A stretch of DNA of 64,000 bases from Chitinophaga sp. (GTDB lineage Bacteria > Bacteroidota > Bacteroidia > Chitinophagales > Chitinophagaceae), in contig NZ_JAGHZS010000004.1 in NCBI RefSeq assembly GCF_017745275.1, positions 62,001 to 126,000 on the forward strand, in the 5' to 3' direction. The notes beneath the pieces are model-generated. The model saw only the letters and a program-made list of their open reading frames with translations. It did no database searches and had not been told where the DNA came from. Positions 1-8,578 of the stretch are shown one piece after another; position 1 is the stretch's first letter; each line of letters begins with the position of its first letter. The translations under genes and the position numbers were made by a program.

Positions 1-2
1 TC

Positions 3-1184
3 ATCAACCGTATCAACATGCTGGCTACGGGCATCCGTACAGACGTAGGCGTAAAAGTATACGGGCAAAACCTGGACACCATTGCATCAGTATCTGAACG
101 GGTGAGAAAGGAACTGGAAGGGACACCAGGTATCGCAGACCTTTACGTAGAGCCGGTTACCGGTGGTAAATACCTGAGTATTGATGTACGGCGGCAGGAT
201 CTTGCCCGCTACGGGCTGAACGTAGATGATGTGAACCAAACCGTGGAAACGGCATTGGGGGGCGCTCCTATAGGCAACACCATTGAAGGAAGGCAACGCT
301 TTTCTATCAGTGTACGCCTTGCACAGGATTATCGCAACAGCGTAGAGCATATCAGGCGTATTCCTATCATGTCTGCTGCTATGGGAGAAGTACCATTGTC
401 GTCCGTAGCAGATGTACAATTTGAAGACGGCCCACCCATGATCACTTCCGACAATGCCATGCTGCGCGGCGCCGTGCTCTTCAATGTTCGGGGTAGAGAC
501 CTTGGTGGTACTGTGAGTGAAGCGATCAGCAAAATGAGCCAGGCTAAAGGCATTTTACCACAAGGTTACTACCTGGAATGGAGCGGTCAGTATGAAAACC
601 TGATCCGTGGCCAGCAAACGCTGATGTGGATTGCACCGGTAGTACTCGTGATCATTTTCTTCTCGCTATACTTTGCGTTCCACTCCATCCGGGAAGCCTT
701 CCTCAGCCTGATCACGGTGCCTTTTGCCCTCATCGGCGGCGCCTATATGATTTATTTCTGGGGCGTAAACCTTTCCGTAGCAGTGGCCGTAGGCTTCATC
801 GCCTTGTTTGGCATTGCTGTGGAAACAGGTATCGTGATGGTGATTTACCTGAATGATGCCATGCAACAGTTAGTGAAAGAGAAAGGGAACAGTGTGGCAA
901 CACTGACCCGGGAAGACTTACGCAGAGCGGTTATATACGGTGCCGCCAAACGGTTACGGCCTAAACTGATGACAGTTTGCGTATCCCTCTTTGGCCTGGT
1001 GCCCGTATTATGGGCCACTGGTGTAGGTACAGATGTCATGAAGCCCATCGTATTACCGATGATTGGCGGTGTGTTGACGTCTTCCACACATATCCTGTTG
1101 GTAACACCGCTGATTTTTTTAATGACGAAAGAATATGAATTACGTAAGCACGGAAAACTGGAAATTCATGAGGTACACCATTAA
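3..1184 (+). CDS. cusA: Heavy-metal RND efflux permease, CusA/CzcA family (5' partial)
   Basis: The reading frame is open from the window edge, so this is the last ~393 residues of a protein normally about 1040 long. It is the inner-membrane proton-driven pump of a tripartite heavy-metal exporter. Visible parts are the second periplasmic porter region (ending near the segment YYLEWSGQYENL) and the C-terminal membrane half, with hydrophobic helices such as LMWIAPVVLVIIFFSLYFAF and the family-typical stretch GFIALFGIAVETGIVMV. The end overlaps the following TolC gene by 17 bp, and two adaptors and two DUF3347 proteins follow, so it is one operon. Cu(I)/Ag(I) is the likely substrate because of the downstream metal-binding adaptor and the Met-rich TolC partner; that is inference. 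Confidence 0.93.
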   Translation: MNRINMLATGIRTDVGVKVYGQNLDTIASVSERVRKELEGTPGIADLYVEPVTGGKYLSIDVRRQDLARYGLNVDDVNQTVETALGGAPIGNTIEGRQRFSISVRLAQDYRNSVEHIRRIPIMSAAMGEVPLSSVADVQFEDGPPMITSDNAMLRGAVLFNVRGRDLGGTVSEAISKMSQAKGILPQGYYLEWSGQYENLIRGQQTLMWIAPVVLVIIFFSLYFAFHSIREAFLSLITVPFALIGGAYMIYFWGVNLSVAVAVGFIALFGIAVETGIVMVIYLNDAMQQLVKEKGNSVATLTREDLRRAVIYGAAKRLRPKLMTVCVSLFGLVPVLWATGVGTDVMKPIVLPMIGGVLTSSTHILLVTPLIFLMTKEYELRKHGKLEIHEVHH

Positions 1185-2421
1185 ATACTTATTCGTACTG
1201 CTATTGGCCCTGCCCTTTCAAGGCATGGCCCAGCAGGCACCGGTGCTGCCATTGGACAGCATCCTGCAGCGGGTAGACCGCAACAACATACTACTGCAAT
1301 CTTACGCACTGAAAGCGGAAGGCTATAAATACAGCGCAGATGCCGCCACGGCCTGGATGGCTCCAATGGTGGGTGTGGGCACTTTCATGACGCCCTATCC
1401 CGGGCAAATGATCATGGAAGGTAGAGATAAAGGTAACCTGATGCTGCAACTGGAACAGGACATTCCGAATCCTGCCAAGCTCGCCGCCAAAAAGAAATAC
1501 ATCGCTTCACAGGGTAACATAGAAAAAGCCACCCGCGATGTTACGCTGAATGACCTGAAAGCACAGGCTAAGCGGCTCTATTTCAACTGGCTCGTCGCTA
1601 AACAGCGTATAGCGGTGCTAAGAGAAAATGAAAAGATCATGGTGACCATGAAGAAGATTGAAGAAGTGCGTTTCCCTTATAACCAGTCGCAGTTAAGTGG
1701 CGTATTCAAAGCCACTGCGAAGATCGAAGATAACCACAACATGATCCGCATGCAGGAAGGTACTATTGCCAAGGCCATGTCCTGGCTCAACAGCCTGATG
1801 AATGCGCCCGGCAACCAGGCATTCGATATCGATACCACTTACCAACCATCATTTGAAATGGCTGCTTCTTATGATACCGCGGCTTTGGCCACTGTCAGGA
1901 AAGATGTGATCAAAATGAATGAGGGTATCCACTCCATGCAATTGAATATAGAAAGTATGAAACGGGAGAAGAAGCCCGACTTCAGGTTTCGGTTCGATCA
2001 CATGTATCCCCTGGACGCTTCCATGCCAAAGGCTTTCAGCGCCATGGGTATGATCAGCATTCCTATTGTGCCCTGGTCTTCCAAAATGTATAAATCGGAA
2101 ATCAAAGCCATGCAATACAATATACAGGCTATGGAGAAAGAGAAATCCGCTATGCTGCAGGAAACGCAGGGTATGTTGTACGGCATGCAATACGAAATAC
2201 AATCTATGGAAAAACGCATTAAGGCCATGGAAGAAAAAATTATCCCTGCCCTGCATCAAACGCTGGACGCCAACTTCCTGAACTACCAGGAAAATAAGCT
2301 GGCCCTTTCCAATGTGATAGATTCGTGGGAAGCACTAACCATGATGCAGTCCAACGTACTGGATGAAAAATTGAAACTCTACGAAATGATAGTGGATTAT
2401 GAGAAACAATTATATCGTTAA
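1168..2421 (+). CDS. TolC-family outer membrane efflux protein, Met-rich
   Basis: Outer-membrane channel of the Cu/Ag efflux system, 417 residues. The start at 1168 is chosen because it gives a clean signal peptide (MRYTIKYLFVLLLALPFQGMAQ); an upstream in-frame ATG at 1135 would place 11 residues before it. The long helical repeats expected of TolC monomers are present (segments around EKIMVTMKKIEEV and SAMLQETQGMLYGMQYEIQ). The protein is strikingly rich in methionine, in motifs such as MYGM, MQYEIQSM and MMQSNVL, which fits contact with Cu(I)/Ag(I). Start and stop overlap both neighbours (17 bp and 23 bp), which indicates translational coupling. Confidence 0.9.
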   Translation: MRYTIKYLFVLLLALPFQGMAQQAPVLPLDSILQRVDRNNILLQSYALKAEGYKYSADAATAWMAPMVGVGTFMTPYPGQMIMEGRDKGNLMLQLEQDIPNPAKLAAKKKYIASQGNIEKATRDVTLNDLKAQAKRLYFNWLVAKQRIAVLRENEKIMVTMKKIEEVRFPYNQSQLSGVFKATAKIEDNHNMIRMQEGTIAKAMSWLNSLMNAPGNQAFDIDTTYQPSFEMAASYDTAALATVRKDVIKMNEGIHSMQLNIESMKREKKPDFRFRFDHMYPLDASMPKAFSAMGMISIPIVPWSSKMYKSEIKAMQYNIQAMEKEKSAMLQETQGMLYGMQYEIQSMEKRIKAMEEKIIPALHQTLDANFLNYQENKLALSNVIDSWEALTMMQSNVLDEKLKLYEMIVDYEKQLYR

Positions 2422-3589
2422 AATATTGCTCCTGTTGGGGCTTGCGGCCTGTCATCCTAAAGCGGAGCACCCGGCTCATGCCGATGCACACCGTGAACCG
2501 GCGATGGACAGCAACGTGGCCAGTCTTACCCTGCCCGTCAATACCCGGGTGGTGGCCAGTATTCCGGCTATCCGTCCTGAAAGTGGCACCCGTATTTATG
2601 CGTCCACCGTAAACGGTATCGTTACCTACGACACCCGTAATCAAACCAGTGTAGCCAGCAGGGTAGCCGGCCGGATAGAACGGTTGCTGATTAAATATAA
2701 TTATCAGCCGGTGAGAAAAGGACAACTGATTATGGAAGTATATTCCCCGGACCTGGCCGCGGCACAACGGGAACTACTATACGTAGCCCGCAGTGGAACA
2801 GAGATGCTGACCGCCGCCAAACAACGGCTACAACTATTGGGAATGCAGCCGGCGCAAATTGAACAGGTATTAAAGACCGGGAATATCCTATATCGCGTAC
2901 CTGTGTATAGTAACAGTGACGGCTATATCCTGGAAAAATCCGCCGCCGGTCCGGCGCCTGCTGCCACGCCTGCTGCCGCTCCTGCAGGAGACGGCATGGG
3001 CGCCATGAGTGGTGGTAGTACAGCCGCGTCCACACCTACCCCCGCTGCAGTTGCCAGTACACCCATACTGCTGCGTGAAGGACAGTACGTGAGCGCAGGG
3101 CAATCACTTTTCACTATTTACCAGGCGCAAACACTGGTAGCAGAACTGGCTTTCCCCTCCCAACTGGCCGCCAGCATTAAAACAGGACAGAAGATACTGT
3201 TCTTCCCCAACAGCGATGAAAACGCGATGCAAGCCGGTACCATCGGTTTAATTGAACCCGTTTTTAAAGATGGCGTCAACTTCACCCGCGCCCGCGTTTA
3301 CCTAAAAGATCATGGCTTACCCGTGGGGCAACTGCTCACAGCGAATGTACCAATTGTATATACCTTCGGCTGGTGGCTACCTAAAAAAGCCGTGTGGCGC
3401 CTGGGTAACAGGGCCGTCGTGTTCAGACAAACGAAAGACGCGTATGTACCGGTGCTGATTGAAACCGGCATAGTAACAACAGATATGATACAGGTAACCA
3501 CCAACATCAGCGACTGGCTGGTGGCATCAAATGCGTATTACCTGGTAGATAGTGAGAGCTTTATTAAAACTAACTCCTCAATGCAATAG
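2399..3589 (+). CDS. Efflux RND periplasmic adaptor lipoprotein (CusB-like)
   Basis: Membrane-fusion protein of 396 residues that would link the CusA pump to the TolC channel. The N-terminus is a lipoprotein signal with lipobox LGLAAC (Cys18). Next comes a short His-rich stretch (HPAHADAH, about residues 24-31), then a biotinyl-lipoyl-like half around residues 84-112 (VASRVAGRIERLLIKYNYQPVRKGQL). An Ala/Pro/Gly/Met low-complexity insertion at about 181-221 interrupts the hairpin region, and a C-terminal beta-barrel part follows. It overlaps the TolC gene by 23 bp. A second, different adaptor follows immediately, so the operon encodes two. Confidence 0.88.
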   Translation: MRNNYIVKILLLLGLAACHPKAEHPAHADAHREPAMDSNVASLTLPVNTRVVASIPAIRPESGTRIYASTVNGIVTYDTRNQTSVASRVAGRIERLLIKYNYQPVRKGQLIMEVYSPDLAAAQRELLYVARSGTEMLTAAKQRLQLLGMQPAQIEQVLKTGNILYRVPVYSNSDGYILEKSAAGPAPAATPAAAPAGDGMGAMSGGSTAASTPTPAAVASTPILLREGQYVSAGQSLFTIYQAQTLVAELAFPSQLAASIKTGQKILFFPNSDENAMQAGTIGLIEPVFKDGVNFTRARVYLKDHGLPVGQLLTANVPIVYTFGWWLPKKAVWRLGNRAVVFRQTKDAYVPVLIETGIVTTDMIQVTTNISDWLVASNAYYLVDSESFIKTNSSMQ

Positions 3590-3593
3590 CGAT

Positions 3594-4802
3594 ATGGAAA
3601 GAAAACATTTCTTAAAAACCGCTGCGTTGGTGTCGCTGGCACCGGCGCTATTCCTCGCCGCCTGTAAAGAAGCGGGGAAAAAAGAAGCAGCCCATGCAAA
3701 GCAGCAAACCTATACCTGCCCTATGCATCCGCAGATAGTACAGGATAAACCCGGCACCTGCCCCATCTGTGGCATGGACCTGGTGCCATTTGATAAAAAC
3801 AACAAAGACGCTTCGCTCACTTTGGGAGAAAACCAGGTAGCCCTGGCCAACATTACCACCATGGTGGTAGGCAGCGGCGCCTTGTCCAACTTCAAACAAT
3901 TAAATGGCCGCCTCGCCACCGATCCGGAAAAAACAGCGGTGATCTCCAGCCGTGTTCCCGGGCGTGTAGAAGCATTATATGTAAAGGAAGTTGGCGTGAA
4001 AGTGAATAAAGGACAGCCTTTATATAAAATATATTCAGAACAGCTGGCGTCCCTGCAACAGGAGTATTTGCTGGCAGTAGCCCAGGTGAAACAGTTTCCG
4101 GAAGATGCGCGGTTCCGGCAAATAGAGCAGGCAGCACGTCAGAAGCTGACGTTGTATGATCAGCAGGAGGCACAGATCAATCAACTGGTGCAATCAGGGA
4201 AAGTAAACCCTTATGTAGTATACCCTGCCACTGTTAGCGGCGTAGTGTCGGAAATAAGTATAACGGAAGGCCAGTACGTAGCGGAAGGCGGTGCAGTGAT
4301 GCGCCTGGAAGGTTACCAGCAACTGTGGGTGGAAGCGGACGTATATCCTGCAGAAGCGTCGGCCCTGCAGGTAGGACAATCCGTGAAAGTACTGGTGTCT
4401 GGCTGGGAAAATGAACCACAACAGATGACTATTCAATTTATCAATCCTGCATTGCAAACTGGTAGTCTGCTGATGCAGCTACGTGGTACTATTCCCAATC
4501 CCGGGAATCGCTGGCAGCCGGGCCAACAAGCCAATATTTTATTGCCGGTGAAAAGCAAAGGCGATGTGATGAGCCTACCTGTGGATGCGGTGATCCGCGA
4601 TGGTAAAGGCGCGCATGTATGGATAGAAAAATCCCATGGAAAATTTGAGCCTCGAAGGATTAAAACCGGCATGGAAAATTTCGATGCAGTGGAAATTACC
4701 GAAGGCCTGCAGGAAGGCGACACCGTTGTGGTGACCGGCGCTTACCTGCTGTATTCTGAATACATCTTAAAAAAAGGCGCCGACCCGATGGCTGGCATGT
4801 AA
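3594..4802 (+). CDS. cusB: Efflux RND adaptor with N-terminal heavy-metal-binding domain (CusB-like)
   Basis: Second periplasmic adaptor, 402 residues. The start at 3594 gives a lipoprotein signal MERKHFLKTAALVSLAPALF with lipobox LAAC (Cys24); a start 14 codons upstream would run into the preceding gene. A small heavy-metal-binding domain follows at about 40-65, with TCPMHP (Cys42) and PGTCPICGMD (Cys56, Cys59), a pattern known from CusB-like proteins and copper ATPases. The lipoyl/hairpin/barrel domains of an RND adaptor occupy the rest (SSRVPGRVEALYVKEVGVKV near residue 119). Four nucleotides separate it from the previous adaptor. The Cys/His/Met module supports copper or silver as cargo. 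Confidence 0.9.
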   Translation: MERKHFLKTAALVSLAPALFLAACKEAGKKEAAHAKQQTYTCPMHPQIVQDKPGTCPICGMDLVPFDKNNKDASLTLGENQVALANITTMVVGSGALSNFKQLNGRLATDPEKTAVISSRVPGRVEALYVKEVGVKVNKGQPLYKIYSEQLASLQQEYLLAVAQVKQFPEDARFRQIEQAARQKLTLYDQQEAQINQLVQSGKVNPYVVYPATVSGVVSEISITEGQYVAEGGAVMRLEGYQQLWVEADVYPAEASALQVGQSVKVLVSGWENEPQQMTIQFINPALQTGSLLMQLRGTIPNPGNRWQPGQQANILLPVKSKGDVMSLPVDAVIRDGKGAHVWIEKSHGKFEPRRIKTGMENFDAVEITEGLQEGDTVVVTGAYLLYSEYILKKGADPMAGM

Positions 4803-4834
4803 TTATTTTACCTGTTTCATAAAAATCTACCACC

Positions 4835-5383
4835 ATGAAGAAATCAGTAACCACCGTTGTATTCCCCATCTGCGCGCTCCTGCTGCTGGCCGCCTGTGGA
4901 GAAGTAGCTGATAAAAAAAAGGCTACTGCTGAAACTGTAGCTACACCTACGGTGCCTGCTCCTGCCACAGTAGCCGGCGTGCAGTTGAAAGATGATCAGC
5001 TGAACGCGTTGTACCAACAGTACGCACAACTGACAGCCGCCCTGGTGAAAGGTGATGCAAAAGAAGCCCGGTTTGCCAGCAATGCAATAGAAGCAGGCGC
5101 CAGAGAAATGAAAAGCGCTACGCAACTCGGTGTCAGCGCCGCCAAAATCACTGCTACTGCAGATCTGGAAGCACAGCGAACAGCTTTTGCCACATTAAGC
5201 AATGACCTCCTGGCATTGATCAAACAATCCGGTTTACAAACCGGGCAATTGTATGTAGACTTCTGCCCGATGGCCCTGAACGACCAGGGCGCCGTATGGA
5301 TCAGCTCTGACAAAACGATTCAAAATCCTTATTTCGGAGAGCATATGTTGACCTGCGGAGCAGTAAAAGAAACCATTCAATAA
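4835..5383 (+). CDS. DUF3347 domain lipoprotein
   Basis: Periplasmic lipoprotein of 182 residues; lipobox LLAAC (Cys21) after a short signal peptide, then an Ala/Thr/Pro linker and an all-helical DUF3347 domain. The C-terminus carries the family signature FCPMA...GAVWISS...NPYFG...MLTCG, with two conserved cysteines and methionines that could bind copper. DUF3347 is found beside CusA/CusB genes in Bacteroidota and can be fused to CusB-like adaptors. A role as periplasmic copper/silver chaperone for the pump is inference from context and residues. It lies 32 bp after the adaptor and 31 bp before a paralogue. Confidence 0.85.
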   Translation: MKKSVTTVVFPICALLLLAACGEVADKKKATAETVATPTVPAPATVAGVQLKDDQLNALYQQYAQLTAALVKGDAKEARFASNAIEAGAREMKSATQLGVSAAKITATADLEAQRTAFATLSNDLLALIKQSGLQTGQLYVDFCPMALNDQGAVWISSDKTIQNPYFGEHMLTCGAVKETIQ

Positions 5384-5414
5384 TTCCATCTTTCAAATAT
5401 CTAAACAACAAAAA

Positions 5415-6041
5415 ATGAAAAAAATCCTGATGGCCACTATGGCTATTGCTGCTGTAACTTTTGCCGCCTGCAACAACAACCAGTCGTCCCATGAAGGCCA
5501 CCAACACGACAGCACCGCCGTGACCGCCGCCGCTCCTGCAACAGCAGCCACCGATGAATCCCTGGCCACATTAACGCCACAGTTCACTACTATAGATCCC
5601 GCTGTAGCCGCTTCGTTGAAACAGGTGACAGATCATTACCTGCATATTAAAAACGCGCTCGCCGGCGATAACTCCGCCGAAGCCGCCAATGGCGGTAAAG
5701 CTATGGCCACCGCCATGGAGCAACTGAATAAAGCAGCATTAACACCGGAGCAGCAACAGTTGTATGGTCAAAATGAAGACGACCTAAAAGAACATGCCGA
5801 GCATATTGGTAAAAACGAAGGCAATGTGGAACATCAACGCGAGCATTTTGCCCAGATGAGTGAAGATGTACTTTCGCTGGTAAAAGCATTTGGCGGCGGA
5901 CAACCGCTGTACCAGGACTACTGCCCTATGTACGATAATAACAAAGGCGCCGCGTGGTTAAGCGAAACCAAAGAAATCAAAAACCCTTACTTCGGCAGCA
6001 AAATGGCTACCTGCGGCACTGTAAAAGCGATCATAAAATAA
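5415..6041 (+). CDS. DUF3347 domain lipoprotein, His-rich N-terminus
   Basis: Second DUF3347 protein in tandem, 208 residues. It has a lipoprotein signal ending TFAAC (Cys19) and a His-rich segment SSHEGHQHD directly after it. The DUF3347 domain ends with YCPMYDNNKGAAWLSE...NPYFGSKMATCG, matching the neighbour's signature but with more His/Met residues. The two copies share only the domain pattern and have clearly diverged. It is the last gene of the efflux operon, closed by a large hairpin just downstream. Metal binding is inferred. Confidence 0.85.
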   Translation: MKKILMATMAIAAVTFAACNNNQSSHEGHQHDSTAVTAAAPATAATDESLATLTPQFTTIDPAVAASLKQVTDHYLHIKNALAGDNSAEAANGGKAMATAMEQLNKAALTPEQQQLYGQNEDDLKEHAEHIGKNEGNVEHQREHFAQMSEDVLSLVKAFGGGQPLYQDYCPMYDNNKGAAWLSETKEIKNPYFGSKMATCGTVKAIIK

Positions 6042-6056
6042 CGGTCATGCTTATAT

Positions 6057-6094
6057 GTTTTCTGTAAACAGACGCTCGTCTGTTTACAGAAAAC
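6057..6094. terminator. Long perfect hairpin closing the Cu/Ag efflux operon
   Basis: Two 18-bp arms (6057-6074 and 6077-6094) are perfectly complementary, with only 2 nt between them. It starts 15 bp after the last DUF3347 gene. No T-tract follows on the plus strand, so it may act as a 3' stabiliser or weak terminator rather than a classical intrinsic terminator. Confidence 0.6.
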
Positions 6095-6110
6095 CCCTTA
6101 AAATGGTTAT

Positions 6111-6578
6111 ATGCGAAAACTCATTATTGTGCCGGTCTTGCTGCTGATTATTTTTGGGGTAGTGCAATTTATCCGGCCACCTAAAAATCAATCTGCCGAT
6201 CATCTGGCAACTGCTATTACCGAACGTTATCCCGTTCCTGCTGACGTACAGGCATTGCTGCAAAACGCTTGCTACGATTGCCACAGCAACAATACCCGGT
6301 ATCCCTGGTACACGAATATTCAGCCCATCGGCTGGTGGATGGCCCACCATATCAGCAAAGGGAAAAAGGAATTCAACTTTGATGAGTATGGTACTTATTC
6401 CGCCAAACGGCAACGAAATAAACTAAAGCGGATGAAGGAGCAGATCATAACCGGTAAAATGCCATTGCGTTCTTATACCCTGATGCATGCAGATGCACGT
6501 TTGAATGCGGATCAGCAACGACTATTAACGCAATGGATAGATAGTGTGCTTGCAATTTCAGGCCATGAGACAAGATGA
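6111..6578 (+). CDS. Haem-binding domain protein (single CxxCH)
   Basis: Membrane-anchored haem-binding protein of 155 residues. An N-terminal signal anchor (about residues 2-20) is followed by one CYDCHSN motif (Cys54, Cys57, His58) for covalent haem. The following NTRYPWYTNIQPIGWWMAHHI is characteristic of the haem-binding domain family common in Bacteroidota. A Met (in KMPLRSYTLMH) could serve as the distal ligand. It is followed after 36 bp by another small cytochrome, so the two may be co-transcribed. The electron donor and acceptor cannot be told from sequence. Confidence 0.85.
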   Translation: MRKLIIVPVLLLIIFGVVQFIRPPKNQSADHLATAITERYPVPADVQALLQNACYDCHSNNTRYPWYTNIQPIGWWMAHHISKGKKEFNFDEYGTYSAKRQRNKLKRMKEQIITGKMPLRSYTLMHADARLNADQQRLLTQWIDSVLAISGHETR

Positions 6579-6614
6579 ATAAAATGGAGTATCTTACCAA
6601 TATATCTGTTACTT

Positions 6615-7046
6615 ATGCGTCCCTGCCTTTTTATCCTGCTCCCCTTCTTTGGATGGATGACCTGTAACTCCTGCCAAACCGCGCCTTCCACTCCGGCGAT
6701 AACACCGGAAAGAAAGGATAGCATCCCTATCAAACTGATCACCGGTTTTAACGAGGGCAAAGTATTGTTTCAACAGTACTGCAGTAGCTGCCACCGCCCA
6801 CCGGTAAAACAGGGCCATCACAACGAAACATTGGTGGGAATTTTTGACAGAATGCCCGCACCATCTACACAGTACTTTATCCGGTATATCCAGGACAGTA
6901 AGGCACTGGAACGTGCAGGCGACACATATGCCCTGGTTGTAGCGCGGGAATGGCATTACACCGGGGCACATCATTTTAAGGACAGCATAACGGCAGAAGC
7001 GATGAGAAGCCTGATCGTATACCTTAGGGTAACTGGTAGCAGGTAA
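6615..7046 (+). CDS. Small c-type cytochrome, probable lipoprotein
   Basis: Exported protein of 143 residues with one haem site, CSSCH (Cys56, Cys59, His60), in a class I cytochrome c-like setting (GKVLFQQYCSSCHRPP). The hydrophobic N-terminus ends in WMTCNSC, so Cys17 or Cys20 may be lipidated. A Met that would complete the iron ligation is seen in FDRMPAPS. It lies directly after the haem-binding gene on the same strand, suggesting a paired electron-transfer function. Partners are not identifiable. Confidence 0.8.
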   Translation: MRPCLFILLPFFGWMTCNSCQTAPSTPAITPERKDSIPIKLITGFNEGKVLFQQYCSSCHRPPVKQGHHNETLVGIFDRMPAPSTQYFIRYIQDSKALERAGDTYALVVAREWHYTGAHHFKDSITAEAMRSLIVYLRVTGSR

Positions 7047-7109
7047 GTTTACTGTAAGAATATTGTGACTTACCTTCGCAGCATATTAAATCATTCCGAA
7101 TTTTAAACC

Positions 7110-7961
7110 ATGGATGCCCTGTTTAAAAAAACATCTTACCTGCCTCCTCTCCCACTGCGCCCGTTTGTTGATCGTTTCTGGACCGGCGAAGGCGCTGCTG
7201 CTGACTATGCACAGCCCACCATGGCTGCAGGTACCGGAGCGGAAATGATATTCCAGCTCAAAGCACCTATGACACTTGTTACCAGGGAAAACACCGTATA
7301 TACTCCACCGTTACAGGCTATTTATTGTATACGCCACCGGCATTACCATGCCCGCATCAATCACACTCATTATTTTATTGCAGTACGATTTAAAGCCGGC
7401 GCGCTGCGGCATTTTTGCCCAACACCCATAGCGGATAGTATTGAGCAGTTTCCGGATATCTATAAATTGTATGGAGATGAAGGTAAAAGATTGACAACAC
7501 AACTGCATAGCTGCACGGGGCTATCGCAACAACTGGCGCTCATCAGCGACTTCCTGCTGTTGCTGCTACATAAATATCACCGCCCCCATACATTGGTAGA
7601 TGAGGCGGTGAAGCAATTATATTATAACCGGGAAATACCTGACCTGGTGGCCTTCAGCGACCGCCTGGGGAAAAGCTACCGGCAGTTTGAACGGTTGTTT
7701 GTTAATAATATAGGAACGACGCCGAAGTCGTTTCAGCAAACAGCGCGACTCAACAATACGCTGAAATATCTTTTAACGCACCAGGTCAAAGACTACCTGC
7801 CGGTGGCGTTTGATTTTGGGTACTATGATCAATCACATTTCATCAGAGCCTGCAGGAGATTCTACGGCGCCAGGCCCGGAGTGATTCTATCCCCTGCAAG
7901 ACTTGATCAACATTGTTACTTGTCGTCTTTTAGCGCATCCGGCTCCGATGATAAAAAGTAA
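7110..7961 (+). CDS. AraC-family transcriptional regulator
   Basis: Protein of 283 residues. The N-terminal ~150 residues resemble the DUF6597-type sensor of Bacteroidota AraC proteins (LPPLPLRPFVDRFW...GTGAEMIFQL). The C-terminal ~100 residues form the double helix-turn-helix, with the second-helix signature VAFDFGYYDQSHFIRACRRF. It overlaps the convergent monooxygenase-like gene by 46 bp at the 3' ends. The target genes are not evident; the cytochromes upstream or the convergent gene are candidates by position only. Confidence 0.85.
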   Translation: MDALFKKTSYLPPLPLRPFVDRFWTGEGAAADYAQPTMAAGTGAEMIFQLKAPMTLVTRENTVYTPPLQAIYCIRHRHYHARINHTHYFIAVRFKAGALRHFCPTPIADSIEQFPDIYKLYGDEGKRLTTQLHSCTGLSQQLALISDFLLLLLHKYHRPHTLVDEAVKQLYYNREIPDLVAFSDRLGKSYRQFERLFVNNIGTTPKSFQQTARLNNTLKYLLTHQVKDYLPVAFDFGYYDQSHFIRACRRFYGARPGVILSPARLDQHCYLSSFSASGSDDKK

Positions 7962-8365
7962 ACCTGCAGGTCTTTCGATTTCCATCCCTCCACTTTTTTC
8001 ACAAACTCCGCCAGGTATGACTGCCGGAAGTGAAATTTCAGACCGGCTACATCGCGGTAATGTTCAATCAGTGTAAATACGCCTGTCTGTCCCGGTTCGG
8101 GGTAATAGGTGTAATCCAGGCAGCCGGGCTCTTTCCTGGTTTGTACCGCCAGCTTTTCCAACGCCTGCCGGAATTCATCTGCAAACGCGGGTTGGATAAA
8201 CAGTTTGGCAATAACAAATTTCTCCATGGTAATACGCCTGGTTCCTTGTAATGTTGTAAGACTACTGTCTGCCGGTGTATGCTGGCTTTCACCAGGCCTG
8301 GCTACGGCAGGCAAGGCAGATAGCACACAGGCAAGCGGCCATAGCATTAGCTTTGCACAATTCAT
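7916..8365 (-). CDS. Antibiotic biosynthesis monooxygenase (ABM)-fold protein with signal peptide
   Basis: 149 residues: an N-terminal export signal (MNCAKLMLWPLACVLSALPAVA) is followed by a single ABM (ferredoxin-like dimeric alpha/beta barrel) domain at about 48-140, with the usual pattern EKLAVQTRKEPGCLDYTYYPE...FTLIEHYRD. The family includes quinol and haem-related monooxygenases and many enzymes of unknown substrate. Most relatives are about 100 residues and cytoplasmic, so the secretion signal is less usual. An internal Met at residue 47 could start a leaderless version. The 3' end overlaps the AraC gene. Confidence 0.75.
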   Translation of the reverse strand: MNCAKLMLWPLACVLSALPAVARPGESQHTPADSSLTTLQGTRRITMEKFVIAKLFIQPAFADEFRQALEKLAVQTRKEPGCLDYTYYPEPGQTGVFTLIEHYRDVAGLKFHFRQSYLAEFVKKVEGWKSKDLQVYFLSSEPDALKDDK

Positions 8366-8578
8366 AAGTGATACGTTTTTTTATGGGATCAAAACTAGAA
8401 ATTACCATCCCGCTAAAATTGTACGATTCTGCCATGGTCTTGATGAAAGGGTAAAAAAGCATAGGTAATTGCAAATTTCAAGCTGGCTAAATCACCGGAA
8501 CTACCGGATCTTGAGTTATTTTAGCAAGGGAATGATGGCCTGCCCGGATTTCCCATTCCTCTTAAATACTGTGAACAC

